Shown: positions 21,191 through 31,499 of the stretch, in pieces | Numbering within the stretch: the stretch's first letter is position 1 | Layout of the letters: each line of letters begins with the position of its first letter | Source of the DNA: Clostridia bacterium 41_269 | Lineage (GTDB): Bacteria; Bacillota; DTU086 | Assembly (NCBI GenBank): GCA_001508005.1 | Contig: LGEZ01000004.1 | Span: forward strand, 31,787 to 95,786 | Length of the DNA stretch: 64,000 nt | Direction of reading: 5' to 3' | The notes under the pieces: generated by a model | The model's database searches: none | What the model was told of the DNA's origin: nothing | The model's input: only the letters and a program-made list of their open reading frames with translations | Position numbers and translations under genes: made by a program

Positions 21191-22255
21191 TTGGGGGTGC
21201 AGGGCTTGAAAAAAAGGAACTTGTTGAAAGTCATTGCTGTTCTTTTATTATCTATGCTGGTTTCTGCAGGTTGTGGGGGAAAAGGAGCATCTGAGGAAAG
21301 CAGCAGCAAGGAAGGGGAATCCATTGTTTTGAATTATGCTTTTTTTGCACCGGCCAATACCTTTCCTGCCAAACAAATGGAGAAATGGAAAGAGGAAGTG
21401 GAAAAAAGAACTAACGGCAGAGTGAAAGTTCAGCTGTTTCCTGGGGGGACCCTTCTTACGGAGAAAAATATGTATGATGGTGTAAAGAATGGTGTCGCAG
21501 ATATAGGGCTGTCCGTAACTACTTACGAACCGGGAAGATTTCCGCTTCTTGCTATTTCGGATATGCCTTCAGGGTACCCCAATGCAAAAGTTGCAAGCCA
21601 GGTTGTTTATGACCTGGTGCATGAGTTTACCCCTGAGGCATTCAAAGATCTTAAGATAATAACAGTGTTTGCCACTGAGCCTTCCTACTTGCAGACTGTA
21701 AAACCTGTAAGAAATTTAGAGGATCTTAAAGGTATGCAGCTCAGAATAGCTGGTGCTTTGACACCTGTGCTTAAATCCCTGGGTGCTTCTCCTGTTGGAA
21801 TGGCAATGGCTGAAGTTCCTGAAGCACTTCAGACTGGAATTATCAAAGGGTATGTAAGCTCTCGAGAAGTTCTGATGGATCTTAAGCTGGCAGAACAGAT
21901 AAAGTATGTAACTGATTATCCTCTAACTATCAATACCTTTGTGGCTGTTATGAATAAAGATGTATGGGAATCCCTCCCTGAGGATATTAAGAAGGTCATT
22001 GATGACTTAAGCCGTGAAATGGCAGTCTGGACAGGGGAATATATGGATAACCATGTTAGGGAAGCTCTTGAGTGGGCTGTGGAAGAAGAAGGACTTGAAG
22101 TAATAAAGCTTTCTCCTCAGGAAAAAGAAAAATGGGATAGAATACTAAAGCCGATCCAGGATAACTATGTTAAAGAGTTGGAAGCAAAGGGTTATCCAGC
22201 GGAAGAGTACAGAGATAGGCTTTATGAGCTTATTGAGAAGTACAGCAGCAGTTAA
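21191..22255 (+). CDS. dctP: TRAP transporter substrate-binding lipoprotein (DctP family)
   Basis: Lipobox VSAGCGG; LNYAFFAPANTFPAKQMEKWKEEVEKRTNGRVKVQLFPGGTL; YLQTVKPVRNLEDLKGMQLRIAG. Confidence 0.92.
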   Translation: MGVQGLKKRNLLKVIAVLLLSMLVSAGCGGKGASEESSSKEGESIVLNYAFFAPANTFPAKQMEKWKEEVEKRTNGRVKVQLFPGGTLLTEKNMYDGVKNGVADIGLSVTTYEPGRFPLLAISDMPSGYPNAKVASQVVYDLVHEFTPEAFKDLKIITVFATEPSYLQTVKPVRNLEDLKGMQLRIAGALTPVLKSLGASPVGMAMAEVPEALQTGIIKGYVSSREVLMDLKLAEQIKYVTDYPLTINTFVAVMNKDVWESLPEDIKKVIDDLSREMAVWTGEYMDNHVREALEWAVEEEGLEVIKLSPQEKEKWDRILKPIQDNYVKELEAKGYPAEEYRDRLYELIEKYSSS

Positions 22256-22287
22256 ATTTCACTCCACACAAAATTGGGGGTGTTTAT

Positions 22288-22878
22288 ATGAGCAGTGGCG
22301 GCAATCTTTCAGTGCAGAGGAACAACGAAGGCCTATTTAGAGAAGAAATCTTCCGTTCGTCTGAAGCAGTAAAGTCTGTTCCTCTTTTGGTTGTAGAGAG
22401 TTTAGATCGAATAAGTGTTTTTCTAAACACTTTTCTTGCAAAGGTGGCCGGAGTCTGTCTTATTCTCATGATGTTTACGGTGGTTTTGAATGGAATTATG
22501 AGGGTTGTATATGAGCCCTTTTTTGGAACAGCAGAGGTGGTTGGATGGCTTTGTGCCCTAACTACCTCTTTTTCCTTAGGATATACCCAATTGAAGCGGG
22601 GCTATGTGGAAATGGATATGTTTCTAAACAAGCTTTCATCAAAGTTTCGCAGGACAGTTAAGGGATTTATGCTTTTTGCTTCTGCAGTATTTTTTTCTCT
22701 AGTTTGCTGGCAGATAATAATCTATTCCATTAATGTATTAAAAAATGGAAATGTTTCTGAAACCATTGGAATTTCTTTCTATCCTTTGATATTTTTTGCC
22801 GCGCTGGGTTTTGCTGGATTATCCCTGGCACTCATTGTTGATTTTTTAAAGCATATAATTGGAGGTGCTGAGGGATGA
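22288..22878 (+). CDS. dctQ: TRAP transporter small permease (DctQ)
   Basis: Four-TM profile; LDRISVFLNTFLAKVAGVCLILMMFTVVLNGIMRVV; GISFYPLIFFAALGF; between dctP and dctM. Confidence 0.88.
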   Translation: MSSGGNLSVQRNNEGLFREEIFRSSEAVKSVPLLVVESLDRISVFLNTFLAKVAGVCLILMMFTVVLNGIMRVVYEPFFGTAEVVGWLCALTTSFSLGYTQLKRGYVEMDMFLNKLSSKFRRTVKGFMLFASAVFFSLVCWQIIIYSINVLKNGNVSETIGISFYPLIFFAALGFAGLSLALIVDFLKHIIGGAEG

Positions 22879-24164
22879 CATTAATAACCCTTTCTTTTGC
22901 TGGTCTGATACTGCTTTTTGTTCTTATGTTTTTAGGCATGCCCATCAGTTTTTCTATGTTTATTGTAGGCTTTTTGGGGCTTATGCTGACTGTTTCTCCT
23001 AAAGCGGCATTTACAGTTATAACAGCGGATCTTTGGAATGAGTTTTCAAAATACACCATGAGTGTAATACCCCTTTATGTTCTGATGGGGGAGATCGTTT
23101 TTAGAACTGGCGTAACGGAAAAACTCTTTCGGGCTGCATACAAATGGGTGGGTCAGCTAAAAGGGGGAATGGCAGGAACTGTTGTGTTGGCAAGTGCAGG
23201 TTTTGCTGCAATATGCGGCAGTAATTCTGCCACTGCGGCTACTATGGGCACTGTGGCCCTGCCTGAACTAAAAAAGTACGGCTATGATAATGCTTTGAGT
23301 TTAGGCACCATTGCGGCTGGGGGGACACTTGGAGTGATTATGCCTCCCAGCACAGTACTCCTCGTTATTGCTCTGCAGACAGAGCAGTCCGTAAGGTCTC
23401 TGTTTATTGCCAGTGTTATTCCAGCTATCATACTGACTTTGCTTTTTCTCCTGACTATATTGTTTATATGTCAGAAGAACCCTCAACTTGGTCCTGCGGG
23501 ACCTAAAACTCCAATTAGAGATAAACTGTATTCTTTAAAGGATGTTCTACCCGTTTTAGGTCTTTTTGCCTTTGTAATTGGAGGGCTTCATTTGGGCTGG
23601 TTCACACCCACGGAATCAGCTGCCTTTGGCGCTTTTGGTGCTGTTGTACTATCCCTCTTGATGAGAAGCTTAAGTTTAAAGATGCTGGAAGAAGCAGCCC
23701 TTAATACTCTCAAATCTTCAACTATGGTAATAATGCTGATGGTAGGTGCAATGGTTTTTGGACGTTTTTTAGCTATAACACGGCTGCCTTATGAGATTGC
23801 TGCCTGGACTGCAAAACTGGATGTTGATGGAGTAATTATACTTCTTGCAGTTTTAGCTGTTTTTGTAATTGGGGGAGCCGTAATGGATGCTTTAGGCTTT
23901 TTGATAATTTCCCTGCCTATTTTTTATCCCACTATTATTTCTTTGGGTTATGATCCTGTGTGGCTAGGAGTGGTGCTCTGTATAGTTACCAGCGCTGGAG
24001 CTATAACACCGCCTGTGGGGGTTAACGTCTTTGTAGTAAAGGGCTTTGCTCCAGAGGTTCCCATGGGTTCCATTTTTAAAGGTGCTGTTTACTATTTGGG
24101 TGCCTATGCTCTACTGATTACACTGCTCATATGTTTCCCCAACATAATTACTTTTTTACTATAA
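22875..24164 (+). CDS. dctM: TRAP transporter large permease (DctM)
   Basis: FLGMPISFSMFIVGFLGL; AAICGSNSATAATMGTVALPELKKYGYDNALSLGTIAAGGTLGVIMPPS. Confidence 0.95.
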   Translation: MTLITLSFAGLILLFVLMFLGMPISFSMFIVGFLGLMLTVSPKAAFTVITADLWNEFSKYTMSVIPLYVLMGEIVFRTGVTEKLFRAAYKWVGQLKGGMAGTVVLASAGFAAICGSNSATAATMGTVALPELKKYGYDNALSLGTIAAGGTLGVIMPPSTVLLVIALQTEQSVRSLFIASVIPAIILTLLFLLTILFICQKNPQLGPAGPKTPIRDKLYSLKDVLPVLGLFAFVIGGLHLGWFTPTESAAFGAFGAVVLSLLMRSLSLKMLEEAALNTLKSSTMVIMLMVGAMVFGRFLAITRLPYEIAAWTAKLDVDGVIILLAVLAVFVIGGAVMDALGFLIISLPIFYPTIISLGYDPVWLGVVLCIVTSAGAITPPVGVNVFVVKGFAPEVPMGSIFKGAVYYLGAYALLITLLICFPNIITFLL

Positions 24165-24304
24165 AAAACTTAAAAACTTAAAAAGAATTTAAAATAAAAA
24201 TTAAATTAATTTCCCATAAAATATGCGGCACTTGACTTTACTGAAGTTCACCGCTATTATAATTGTAGGTTGCAGCTAATAATTATTTAATAAAAATAAA
24301 TATT

Positions 24305-24555
24305 AAAGCCGATGAACAGGAGTGGTAGCCTGTTTACTACCGCAAGAGAGGAAAACCCTTAGGCTGGAAGGTTTTCTCGGTGAGGGACGGGTGACGTCGC
24401 CTGGGAGAATCCCTGCTGAAAGGGCTTTATGCCTTAGTAAGGGGGACGGTGGGACCGTTAAACCCGAATGAGTTTTGCGTACTTAATGTACGAAATAAGG
24501 TGGTACCGCGGAAGAGCTCCTTCCGTCCTTAACGGGAGGGGCTTTTTATTTAGAT
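24305..24555 (+). ncRNA. T-box leader upstream of valS
   Basis: T-box core aataaggtggtaccgcgg (24494-24511), AGAGAGG and GCTGGAAGG stem I motifs, terminator agctccttccgtccttaacgggaggggcttttta. Candidate Val specifier GTC at 24396-24398 (position inferred). Confidence 0.93.
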
Positions 24556-24579
24556 AACAATCCAGGAGGAGGGCAGAAT

Positions 24580-27237
24580 TTGATGAATTCAGGAGAGCAC
24601 GAAATTCTGTCTAAAACCTATGATCCTAAAAAAGTAGAGCAGAAGTGGTATGACTTTTGGAAAGAGAAGGGGTTTTTTCATGCTGAAGTCGAGGAGGAAA
24701 AAGAACCTTTCTGCATTGTTATGCCTCCTCCCAATGTTACGGGTTCTCTTCATTTGGGACATGCCTTAAATAATACCCTTCAGGATATCCTGATCCGTTT
24801 TAGAAGGATGCAGGGCTATAACACTTTATGGCTTCCTGGGACAGATCATGCGGGTATTGCTACTCAAACTCGTGTTGAGGAACATCTGACAAAAACTGAA
24901 GGTAAAAGCAGACATGATTTGGGACGGGAAAAATTTCTTGAGAGAGTTTGGCAGTGGAAGGAAAAGTATGGTGGACAGATAACCAAGCAGCTTTCCCTGT
25001 TAGGATGTTCCTGTGACTGGGATAGGGAACGATTTACAATGGATGAGGGCTGTTCCAGGGCAGTCAGGGAAGTTTTTGTTTCCCTGTATAAAAAAGGCTT
25101 AATATACAGAGGCAATTATATAATTAACTGGTGTCCCAAATGCCAGACAACCATTTCGGACATAGAAGTTGAGCATGAAGAGCGGGAAAGCAGGCTGTGG
25201 TACGTGCGCTATCCTTTAAAGGATGGTACAGGGTATATAACTGTTGCCACAACGCGTCCTGAAACCATTCTTGGAGATACTGCGGTGGCGGTGAATCCAG
25301 ATGATGAAAGATATACTGATATGATAGGCAAAACAGCTGTGCTTCCAGTGCTGGGAAGAGAGATCCCCATTATTGCTGATGACTATGTAGATCCAAATTT
25401 TGGTACTGGTGCGGTTAAGATAACTCCTGCACATGATCCCAATGACTTTGAAGTAGGCAGACGTCATAATCTGCCTCAGATTACTGTAATAGATCAAGAA
25501 GGAAAGATGACTAAGGAAGCTGGCAAATATGAAGGTATGGACCGTTATGAGTGCAGAGAGCAGCTTGTCCGCGACTTGGAAGACATGGGGCTACTTGTAA
25601 AAGCTGAAGAATATACCCATTCCGTAGGATGCTGCTATCGCTGTGGAACGGTTATTGAACCCCTAGTATCTGAACAGTGGTTTGTAAAAATGAAGCCATT
25701 AGCGGAACCGGCAATTAAGGCTGCTTTAGAAGGAAAGGTCAGGTTTATTCCTGAGCGTTTTACAAAAATTTATTTAAATTGGCTTGAGAATATTAATGAC
25801 TGGTGCATATCGAGACAGCTGTGGTGGGGACATAGAATACCTGTTTGGTACTGCAACCAGTGCGGATCTGAAATGTGTGAATACGAAGATCCTGAAGCAT
25901 GTACAGCTTGCGGTAGCAGAGATATTTATCAAGACCCTGATGTTTTGGATACGTGGTTCAGCTCTGCTTTATGGCCTTTTTCTACTTTAGGCTGGCCCGA
26001 AGAAACGCCGGAACTTAAGCATTTTTATCCCACATCTGTTTTGGTAACAGGAAGGGATATTATTTTCTTTTGGGTTGCCAGAATGATCTTTATGGGCCTT
26101 GAATTTATGAAAGAAGTTCCCTTCCATGAAGTGTTTATTCATGGTTTGGTTTTAGATTCCCTTGGGAGAAAAATGAGCAAATCCTTAGGAAATGGTGTTG
26201 ACCCCATTGAAGTGATAGATCAGTACGGTTCAGATATTCTACGATTTATGCTTGTGACGGGAAATACTCCTGGAAATGATATTAGATTTCATTTTGAAAG
26301 GCTTGAAGGAACCAGAAATTTTGCAAATAAAATATGGAATGCCTCACGCTTTGCATTAATGAATTTAGGAGATTACGAAGGTGGCGGAGAAGAAATTAAG
26401 CCTGAACTGGAAGATAGGTGGATTTTGAGCAGGTACAGCAAAACTGTAAAAGAGGTGACAAAAAATCTTGAAAATTATGAGCTTGGTGAAGCAGCCCGCA
26501 GTCTTTATGATTTCATATGGAATGAGTTCTGCGATTGGTATATTGAGCTAGCAAAAGATCGATTATATGGTAAGGTTTCCGAAGAAAGCAGGAGAAGGGC
26601 TCAGTTTACTTTGAGTTTTGTTTTAGGAAATACTATGAAGCTCTTACATCCATTTATGCCCTTTATAACTGAGGAAATTTGGCAGAAGCTTCCCCATGAA
26701 GAAGCAAGTATTATGATTTCCAGCTGGCCGAAACCCAATAGTGAATTAGAGGATGAAAAAGCAGAAGAGCAGATGAACCTAATAATGGAAATTATAAGGG
26801 GAATAAGAAACATTAGGGCAGAAATGAACATTAAGCCTTCTCAAAAAGTTGAGATAATCGCTTCTGTTAAGGATGATGCTACTGCTGATATCATCCATAG
26901 GGGTATGGATCATATTAAAAAGCTTGCTGGGGTATCAAAGGCAGAGATAGTGATAGATTTAAAAGAGAAGCCTCAAAAATCTGCTGCTGCAGTGGTATCA
27001 GGGGCAGAGATTTATGTACCATTGGAAGGAATTATAGATTTTGAGGTTGAAATAAGGCGTATTGAAAAAGAACTGTCAGAAATTAGTCAGGAATTGAAAA
27101 AAACAGATAAAAAACTCAGCAATGAGGGATTTTTGAAAAAGGCTCCTCCTCAAGTAGTAGAAAAGGAGAAAAATAAAAAGCTGGAACTTGAGCAGAAGAA
27201 AACTGCTTTAGAAGAAAGACTAAAAATGCTGAGGTAA
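24580..27237 (+). CDS. valS: Valyl-tRNA synthetase
   Basis: [64 protein letters not shown]. Confidence 0.98.
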   Translation: MMNSGEHEILSKTYDPKKVEQKWYDFWKEKGFFHAEVEEEKEPFCIVMPPPNVTGSLHLGHALNNTLQDILIRFRRMQGYNTLWLPGTDHAGIATQTRVEEHLTKTEGKSRHDLGREKFLERVWQWKEKYGGQITKQLSLLGCSCDWDRERFTMDEGCSRAVREVFVSLYKKGLIYRGNYIINWCPKCQTTISDIEVEHEERESRLWYVRYPLKDGTGYITVATTRPETILGDTAVAVNPDDERYTDMIGKTAVLPVLGREIPIIADDYVDPNFGTGAVKITPAHDPNDFEVGRRHNLPQITVIDQEGKMTKEAGKYEGMDRYECREQLVRDLEDMGLLVKAEEYTHSVGCCYRCGTVIEPLVSEQWFVKMKPLAEPAIKAALEGKVRFIPERFTKIYLNWLENINDWCISRQLWWGHRIPVWYCNQCGSEMCEYEDPEACTACGSRDIYQDPDVLDTWFSSALWPFSTLGWPEETPELKHFYPTSVLVTGRDIIFFWVARMIFMGLEFMKEVPFHEVFIHGLVLDSLGRKMSKSLGNGVDPIEVIDQYGSDILRFMLVTGNTPGNDIRFHFERLEGTRNFANKIWNASRFALMNLGDYEGGGEEIKPELEDRWILSRYSKTVKEVTKNLENYELGEAARSLYDFIWNEFCDWYIELAKDRLYGKVSEESRRRAQFTLSFVLGNTMKLLHPFMPFITEEIWQKLPHEEASIMISSWPKPNSELEDEKAEEQMNLIMEIIRGIRNIRAEMNIKPSQKVEIIASVKDDATADIIHRGMDHIKKLAGVSKAEIVIDLKEKPQKSAAAVVSGAEIYVPLEGIIDFEVEIRRIEKELSEISQELKKTDKKLSNEGFLKKAPPQVVEKEKNKKLELEQKKTALEERLKMLR

Positions 27238-27242
27238 CTGCT

Positions 27243-28556
27243 ATGAATTACTTTGAAGCCGAGAAATATCTTTTAAATCTTGATTGTTTTGGAATAAAAC
27301 CGGGGCTTAGGAGGATTAAAGTCCTACTGAACAGACTGGGGAATCCCCACTTAAATTTAAGATATGTTCATATTGCTGGGACCAACGGAAAAGGGTCAAC
27401 GGCTGCTATGATTGCAGCGGTTCTAAATGAGGCGGGGTATAGAGTGGGTCTTTATACCTCGCCTCATATTTATAGTTATCGGGAACGCATTTCCGTAAAC
27501 GGAAAAATGGTAACGAAAAAAGAGTTTGCTGAAATTCTTTCTCTTATTAAAGGGGTTTCTGAAAAACTAGATGAACATCCTACAGAATTTGAAACTTTAA
27601 CAGCCCTTGCTCTTTTTTATTTCAATAAAAGAAATGTTGATATTGCTGTAATGGAGGTGGGAATGGGTGGGCGCTTTGATGCCACTAATATCATTCCTTT
27701 ACCGGAAGTAAGCATAATAACAAATATAAGTATGGATCATACCCAGTATTTAGGAGATAATATAGAAAGGATTGCTCGGGAAAAAGCTGGAATTGTAAAA
27801 AGGAATGGTATTTTGGTAACAGCTGAAGAATCGGAGAAAGTGCGGGAAGTTTTTAAGCGTGAATGTAGTAAGAGGAATGCTTTATTTTTGTATGTTGGTG
27901 ACAAAATTTTTTTTAAAAAAAGTAGGATTCTAACAATTAACGGTCTTTTCATGCAGGAATGTCTACTGAAGGGTAGAATATTTTCAATGGATGACCTCCT
28001 TCTTTCTATGATCGGAGGTCACCAGATTTTAAATGCAGCCACTGCTCTTTTAGCCTTAGAGGTTTTGGTTGAAAAGGGGTTTTTTATCAAAGAAATTCAT
28101 ATTAGAAGGGGTTTTGCCAAGGCAAAATGTAAAGCTCGCGTGGAAATTTTAAGTGGAAAGCCCCTTGTGGTTTTGGATGCTGCCCATAATAATGCCAGCA
28201 TAAAGATGCTGAAGAATATTTTGATGGAAGATCTGAAGGTAGATAAACTCGTCCTGGTTACGGGAATGCTGGAGGATAAGGATAGGCTGGGTGCTGTTAA
28301 AATTTGGGGAAAATATCCCCGTGCTGTAATAGTAACAAAACCAGATAGTAATCGAGCTGGAAATTGGAGAGTATTAGGGGATTATTTTCATAAATATATC
28401 AAGAATGTAGATATATGCGAGGAAATTGAAGACGCTGTTTTTAATGGTTTTAAGCTGGCACAAAAGATAAAAGGCTGCCTTTGTGTTGCAGGGAGTTTTT
28501 ATATCATAAGAAATGCAGAAAGAAAACTGCAAAAGCTTTTAAAGAACAGCCAATAA
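27243..28556 (+). CDS. folC: Bifunctional folylpolyglutamate synthase/dihydrofolate synthase
   Basis: YVHIAGTNGKGSTAAMIAAVLNEAGYRVGLYTSPHI; VMEVGMGGRFDATNII; SMDHTQYLG; LDAAHNNASIKML. Confidence 0.95.
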   Translation: MNYFEAEKYLLNLDCFGIKPGLRRIKVLLNRLGNPHLNLRYVHIAGTNGKGSTAAMIAAVLNEAGYRVGLYTSPHIYSYRERISVNGKMVTKKEFAEILSLIKGVSEKLDEHPTEFETLTALALFYFNKRNVDIAVMEVGMGGRFDATNIIPLPEVSIITNISMDHTQYLGDNIERIAREKAGIVKRNGILVTAEESEKVREVFKRECSKRNALFLYVGDKIFFKKSRILTINGLFMQECLLKGRIFSMDDLLLSMIGGHQILNAATALLALEVLVEKGFFIKEIHIRRGFAKAKCKARVEILSGKPLVVLDAAHNNASIKMLKNILMEDLKVDKLVLVTGMLEDKDRLGAVKIWGKYPRAVIVTKPDSNRAGNWRVLGDYFHKYIKNVDICEEIEDAVFNGFKLAQKIKGCLCVAGSFYIIRNAERKLQKLLKNSQ

Positions 28557-28653
28557 ATGTATAAAATAGGGTATTTATGGAGCAAAAATCTATAATTCTG
28601 TAAGAAAAAATAAATAATTTATTAATACTTGACTTGAAAAGATATGCTATACT

Positions 28654-28680
28654 ACAGTTATGTGAACTGTGTTTTTTTTG
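28654..28680 (+). terminator. Terminator-like hairpin downstream of folC
   Basis: acagtt atgtg aactgt followed by gtttttttt. Confidence 0.6.
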
Positions 28681-28840
28681 AGCATATATTTTAGGTCTTT
28701 TCTTTAAGTTTGATGTACTTGGTTTTTAAAGGTAAAAGAGCCATTGAGTTTTAAAGGGGAGGAGGTGAAACCACAGCTTATCGGTGGTAGGGTTTGAAGT
28801 ATAAAGCATTTAGATTTCCACCGAGAGAGGGTGAAGTGCT

Positions 28841-29086
28841 ATGGTATCTCAGCTGTTATTAGTGCTGTTGGTTTTGGGTATATTCTTAGCGGTTTTTTTG
28901 AAGGACTTATTATACTCTGCATTGTCGCTTGGTATTGCAAGTATTATTTTGGCAATAATTTTCTTTCAAATGGAATCGCCATATGCAGGGGTATTTGAAT
29001 TAAGTGTTGGTGCAGGAATGGTTACAATTCTCTTTATAGCGGCTATCTCGTTGATTAATTCAAAGGAGGGACAGCAGGGTGAGTAG
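28841..29086 (+). CDS. Group 4 hydrogenase/Mrp-type small membrane subunit (MbhD/NuoJ-like)
   Basis: About 80-aa hydrophobic protein (VFLKDLLYSALSLGIASIILAIIFFQMESPYAGVFELSVGAGMVTILFIAAISL), first gene of the complex-I-like cluster. Confidence 0.75.
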   Translation: MVSQLLLVLLVLGIFLAVFLKDLLYSALSLGIASIILAIIFFQMESPYAGVFELSVGAGMVTILFIAAISLINSKEGQQGE

Positions 29087-29324
29087 CAGATATGTACCTC
29101 CGTCCATACTGGGTGCGGGAGTAATTGTGATAGGACTTGTGGGTTATTTCATCTTCAGTGCGGTGGTAGGCAATCCTGCGAGTTTTGAATCAGTTGCTGC
29201 CCCAACCGCTGATTTTCGCATTACCCTTTGGATCGGTAGGGCCTTAGATGTTTTAGTCCAAGGCGCATTGGTTCTTTCTGGCGTAATGGGAGTGGTTGCA
29301 CTGTTAAGGGGGATTAGGGTATGA
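29079..29324 (+). CDS. Group 4 hydrogenase small membrane subunit (MbhE/MrpB-like)
   Basis: Overlaps neighbouring genes; hydrophobic; ...GRALDVLVQGALVLSGVMGVVALLRG. Confidence 0.65.
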   Translation: MSSRYVPPSILGAGVIVIGLVGYFIFSAVVGNPASFESVAAPTADFRITLWIGRALDVLVQGALVLSGVMGVVALLRGIRV

Positions 29325-29623
29325 CACTGACCTTTAATTTTGCTGTTGCGGTGGTAATTTTTGTGTTGGGTTTGTTCTGTATTGTAGCAAACCGCAGTAT
29401 GATTAAGACTCTTATCGGTATAGAAATTTTGAATAGAGCAGTCACCCTTACTTTTATTACCAGTGGTTACTTTGGAGGCAAAGCTGCTTTAGCACAGTCT
29501 GTTGCGGTTTTGAGTATTACCATTGATGCAGTTGTTGTTGCTGTGGCGCTGAGTATAATCATTAACGCCAAGCGCCTGTATGGTGATATCAATACTGAAT
29601 TGCTGACAAGACTAAAAGGGTAA
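29321..29623 (+). CDS. NuoK/MrpC-like subunit
   Basis: VANRSMIKTLIGIEILNRAVTLTFITSGYFGGKAALAQSVAVLSITIDAVVVAVALSIIINAKR. Confidence 0.88.
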   Translation: MTLTFNFAVAVVIFVLGLFCIVANRSMIKTLIGIEILNRAVTLTFITSGYFGGKAALAQSVAVLSITIDAVVVAVALSIIINAKRLYGDINTELLTRLKG

Positions 29624-29650
29624 AAGGGTGAAGGAATGGGGGAATGAGCT

Positions 29651-31486
29651 GTGAATAGCTATGCATGGGTCGTAGCGCTGCCATTTATTGGCACTGCTCT
29701 AATGCCTCTGATGAAGCTTGGAGGCAAGCGGGCTGAAAGCTTTTTTGCAAACTTGATCTGTTTTGGTACTGCAGTTTTTGCTCTAACGCTTATTCCTACA
29801 ATTAGAGAAGGAGAAGTTGCCATAGTTGAGTGGATACCGGGGTTAGTTAAATTTACTGCCTTTACAGACGGGCTTTCAATATTCCTTACAACTGTTGCAG
29901 CATGTATAGGCGCACTTATTGCTCTTTATTCCGTTGAATACATGAATGAAGAAAAGGACTTACTGCGTTATTGGGCTATGTTTACATTGTTTGTAGGCGG
30001 CATGATTGGTTTGGCACTAACAGCCAACCTCTTGATGCTCTATGTGTTTTGGGAAGTTGTGGGTCTTACCTCCTATGCTCTTATTGGTTACTATTATAAT
30101 GACCCCAAAGCTGCTCGTGCTGGTTTAAAGGCTTTTCTAACTACCAGACTTGGTGACGTGGGTCTTTTAGTAGGTATATTGGCTCTGTATTTTTCTATGG
30201 AACCCCATACTTTTAATTTCTTAGAAATAGCTGAAGCTATTGAGGCAGGAGAAATCTCAGGGAATATCCTGGCGATAGCAGCTTTTGGAATGCTTCTGGG
30301 TGCAATGGGTAAATCTGCACAAGCACCGCTTCACGTTTGGTTGGCCGACGCTATGGAAGCTCCTACAACAATTAGTGCTTTAATTCACGCTGCTACAATG
30401 GTTAACGCTGGTGTTTACCTTATGGCAAGAACATATCCTATTTTCCATACAGTACCAGGGTGGGCTAATACGGTATTGCTGGTTGGAGCTATAACTGCTT
30501 TCTTAACCGCTACTCTGGCTTTGGTGGAACCTGATTTAAAACGCGTTCTTGCTTATTCAACGGTAAGCCAGCTGGGTTATATGTTTGCTGCAGTTGGAGC
30601 GGGAAGCATTTTTGCAGCAAAATTCCATTTGATTAACCATGCGCTGTTTAAAGCCCTTCTCTTTCTCTGTGCCGGAGCAGTAATTCATCACCTTCATGGT
30701 GTAAGGAACATGTACGAAATGGGCGGCGGCGTAGGTAGACAGATGAAGTTTACGGGGACCTGTTATCTGATTGGTACCCTTTCATTGGCTGGTATTCCCA
30801 TATTTAATGGATTTTGGAGCAAGGACTTAGTAATAGGGGCTACTTTGGAGGCAGGAAATGTTCTTGGTGCAGCACTTCTTGTACTTGCAGCAGTTCTAAC
30901 CGTTATTTATTCCTTTAGGGCTTATTATTTGGTATTCTGCGGTACTTCTGATAAGCATTTGCATGATCCTGGTGTGGTTATGAAGATACCTCTGGGACTG
31001 CTGGCAATTGGTGCTCTGGTTTCATGGCTAGGCGTGGGCTTTTTCTCCACCAAGATGCACGACAGTGGTCTTGAAGTACATGCCATGAGCGTAGGAGAAC
31101 TTCTACATCATACAGTGACCAGTGTAGCATTACTTCTTTCCCTTGGAGCAGTAGCATTAGGATTGCTCATTTACTGGTCGGTGAAGGATTCCGGAAAGGC
31201 ACTAGAGAAAGCAGCACCAACACTTGCCAATATACTTAAAGCAGGATACGGAATTGAAAGCATTTACCTGACGGTATTCTATGGAACAAGAGAGATTGGA
31301 AAGTCCATACTTTCAGCTATTGACGAGTATGTATTGGAGAAGGGAATAAACCAAGGATTGGCTTCATTATCGTTGGGTGCCGGAAAAGCCGGAAAAGTGA
31401 TGCACCCAGGGGATGTTTCATACAACGTTGTGGGCATTATCACGGGTATGTTGCTGGTACTTATAGTTATGTTTTTAGCAGTGTAA
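29651..31486 (+). CDS. NuoL-like antiporter-type proton-translocating subunit
   Basis: LMLYVFWEVVGLTSYALIGYYY; APLHVWLADAMEAPTTISALIHAATMVNAGVYLMAR; VSQLGYMFAAVGAG. Confidence 0.93.
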   Translation: MNSYAWVVALPFIGTALMPLMKLGGKRAESFFANLICFGTAVFALTLIPTIREGEVAIVEWIPGLVKFTAFTDGLSIFLTTVAACIGALIALYSVEYMNEEKDLLRYWAMFTLFVGGMIGLALTANLLMLYVFWEVVGLTSYALIGYYYNDPKAARAGLKAFLTTRLGDVGLLVGILALYFSMEPHTFNFLEIAEAIEAGEISGNILAIAAFGMLLGAMGKSAQAPLHVWLADAMEAPTTISALIHAATMVNAGVYLMARTYPIFHTVPGWANTVLLVGAITAFLTATLALVEPDLKRVLAYSTVSQLGYMFAAVGAGSIFAAKFHLINHALFKALLFLCAGAVIHHLHGVRNMYEMGGGVGRQMKFTGTCYLIGTLSLAGIPIFNGFWSKDLVIGATLEAGNVLGAALLVLAAVLTVIYSFRAYYLVFCGTSDKHLHDPGVVMKIPLGLLAIGALVSWLGVGFFSTKMHDSGLEVHAMSVGELLHHTVTSVALLLSLGAVALGLLIYWSVKDSGKALEKAAPTLANILKAGYGIESIYLTVFYGTREIGKSILSAIDEYVLEKGINQGLASLSLGAGKAGKVMHPGDVSYNVVGIITGMLLVLIVMFLAV

Positions 31487-31499
31487 GGGGGGAAATGAG

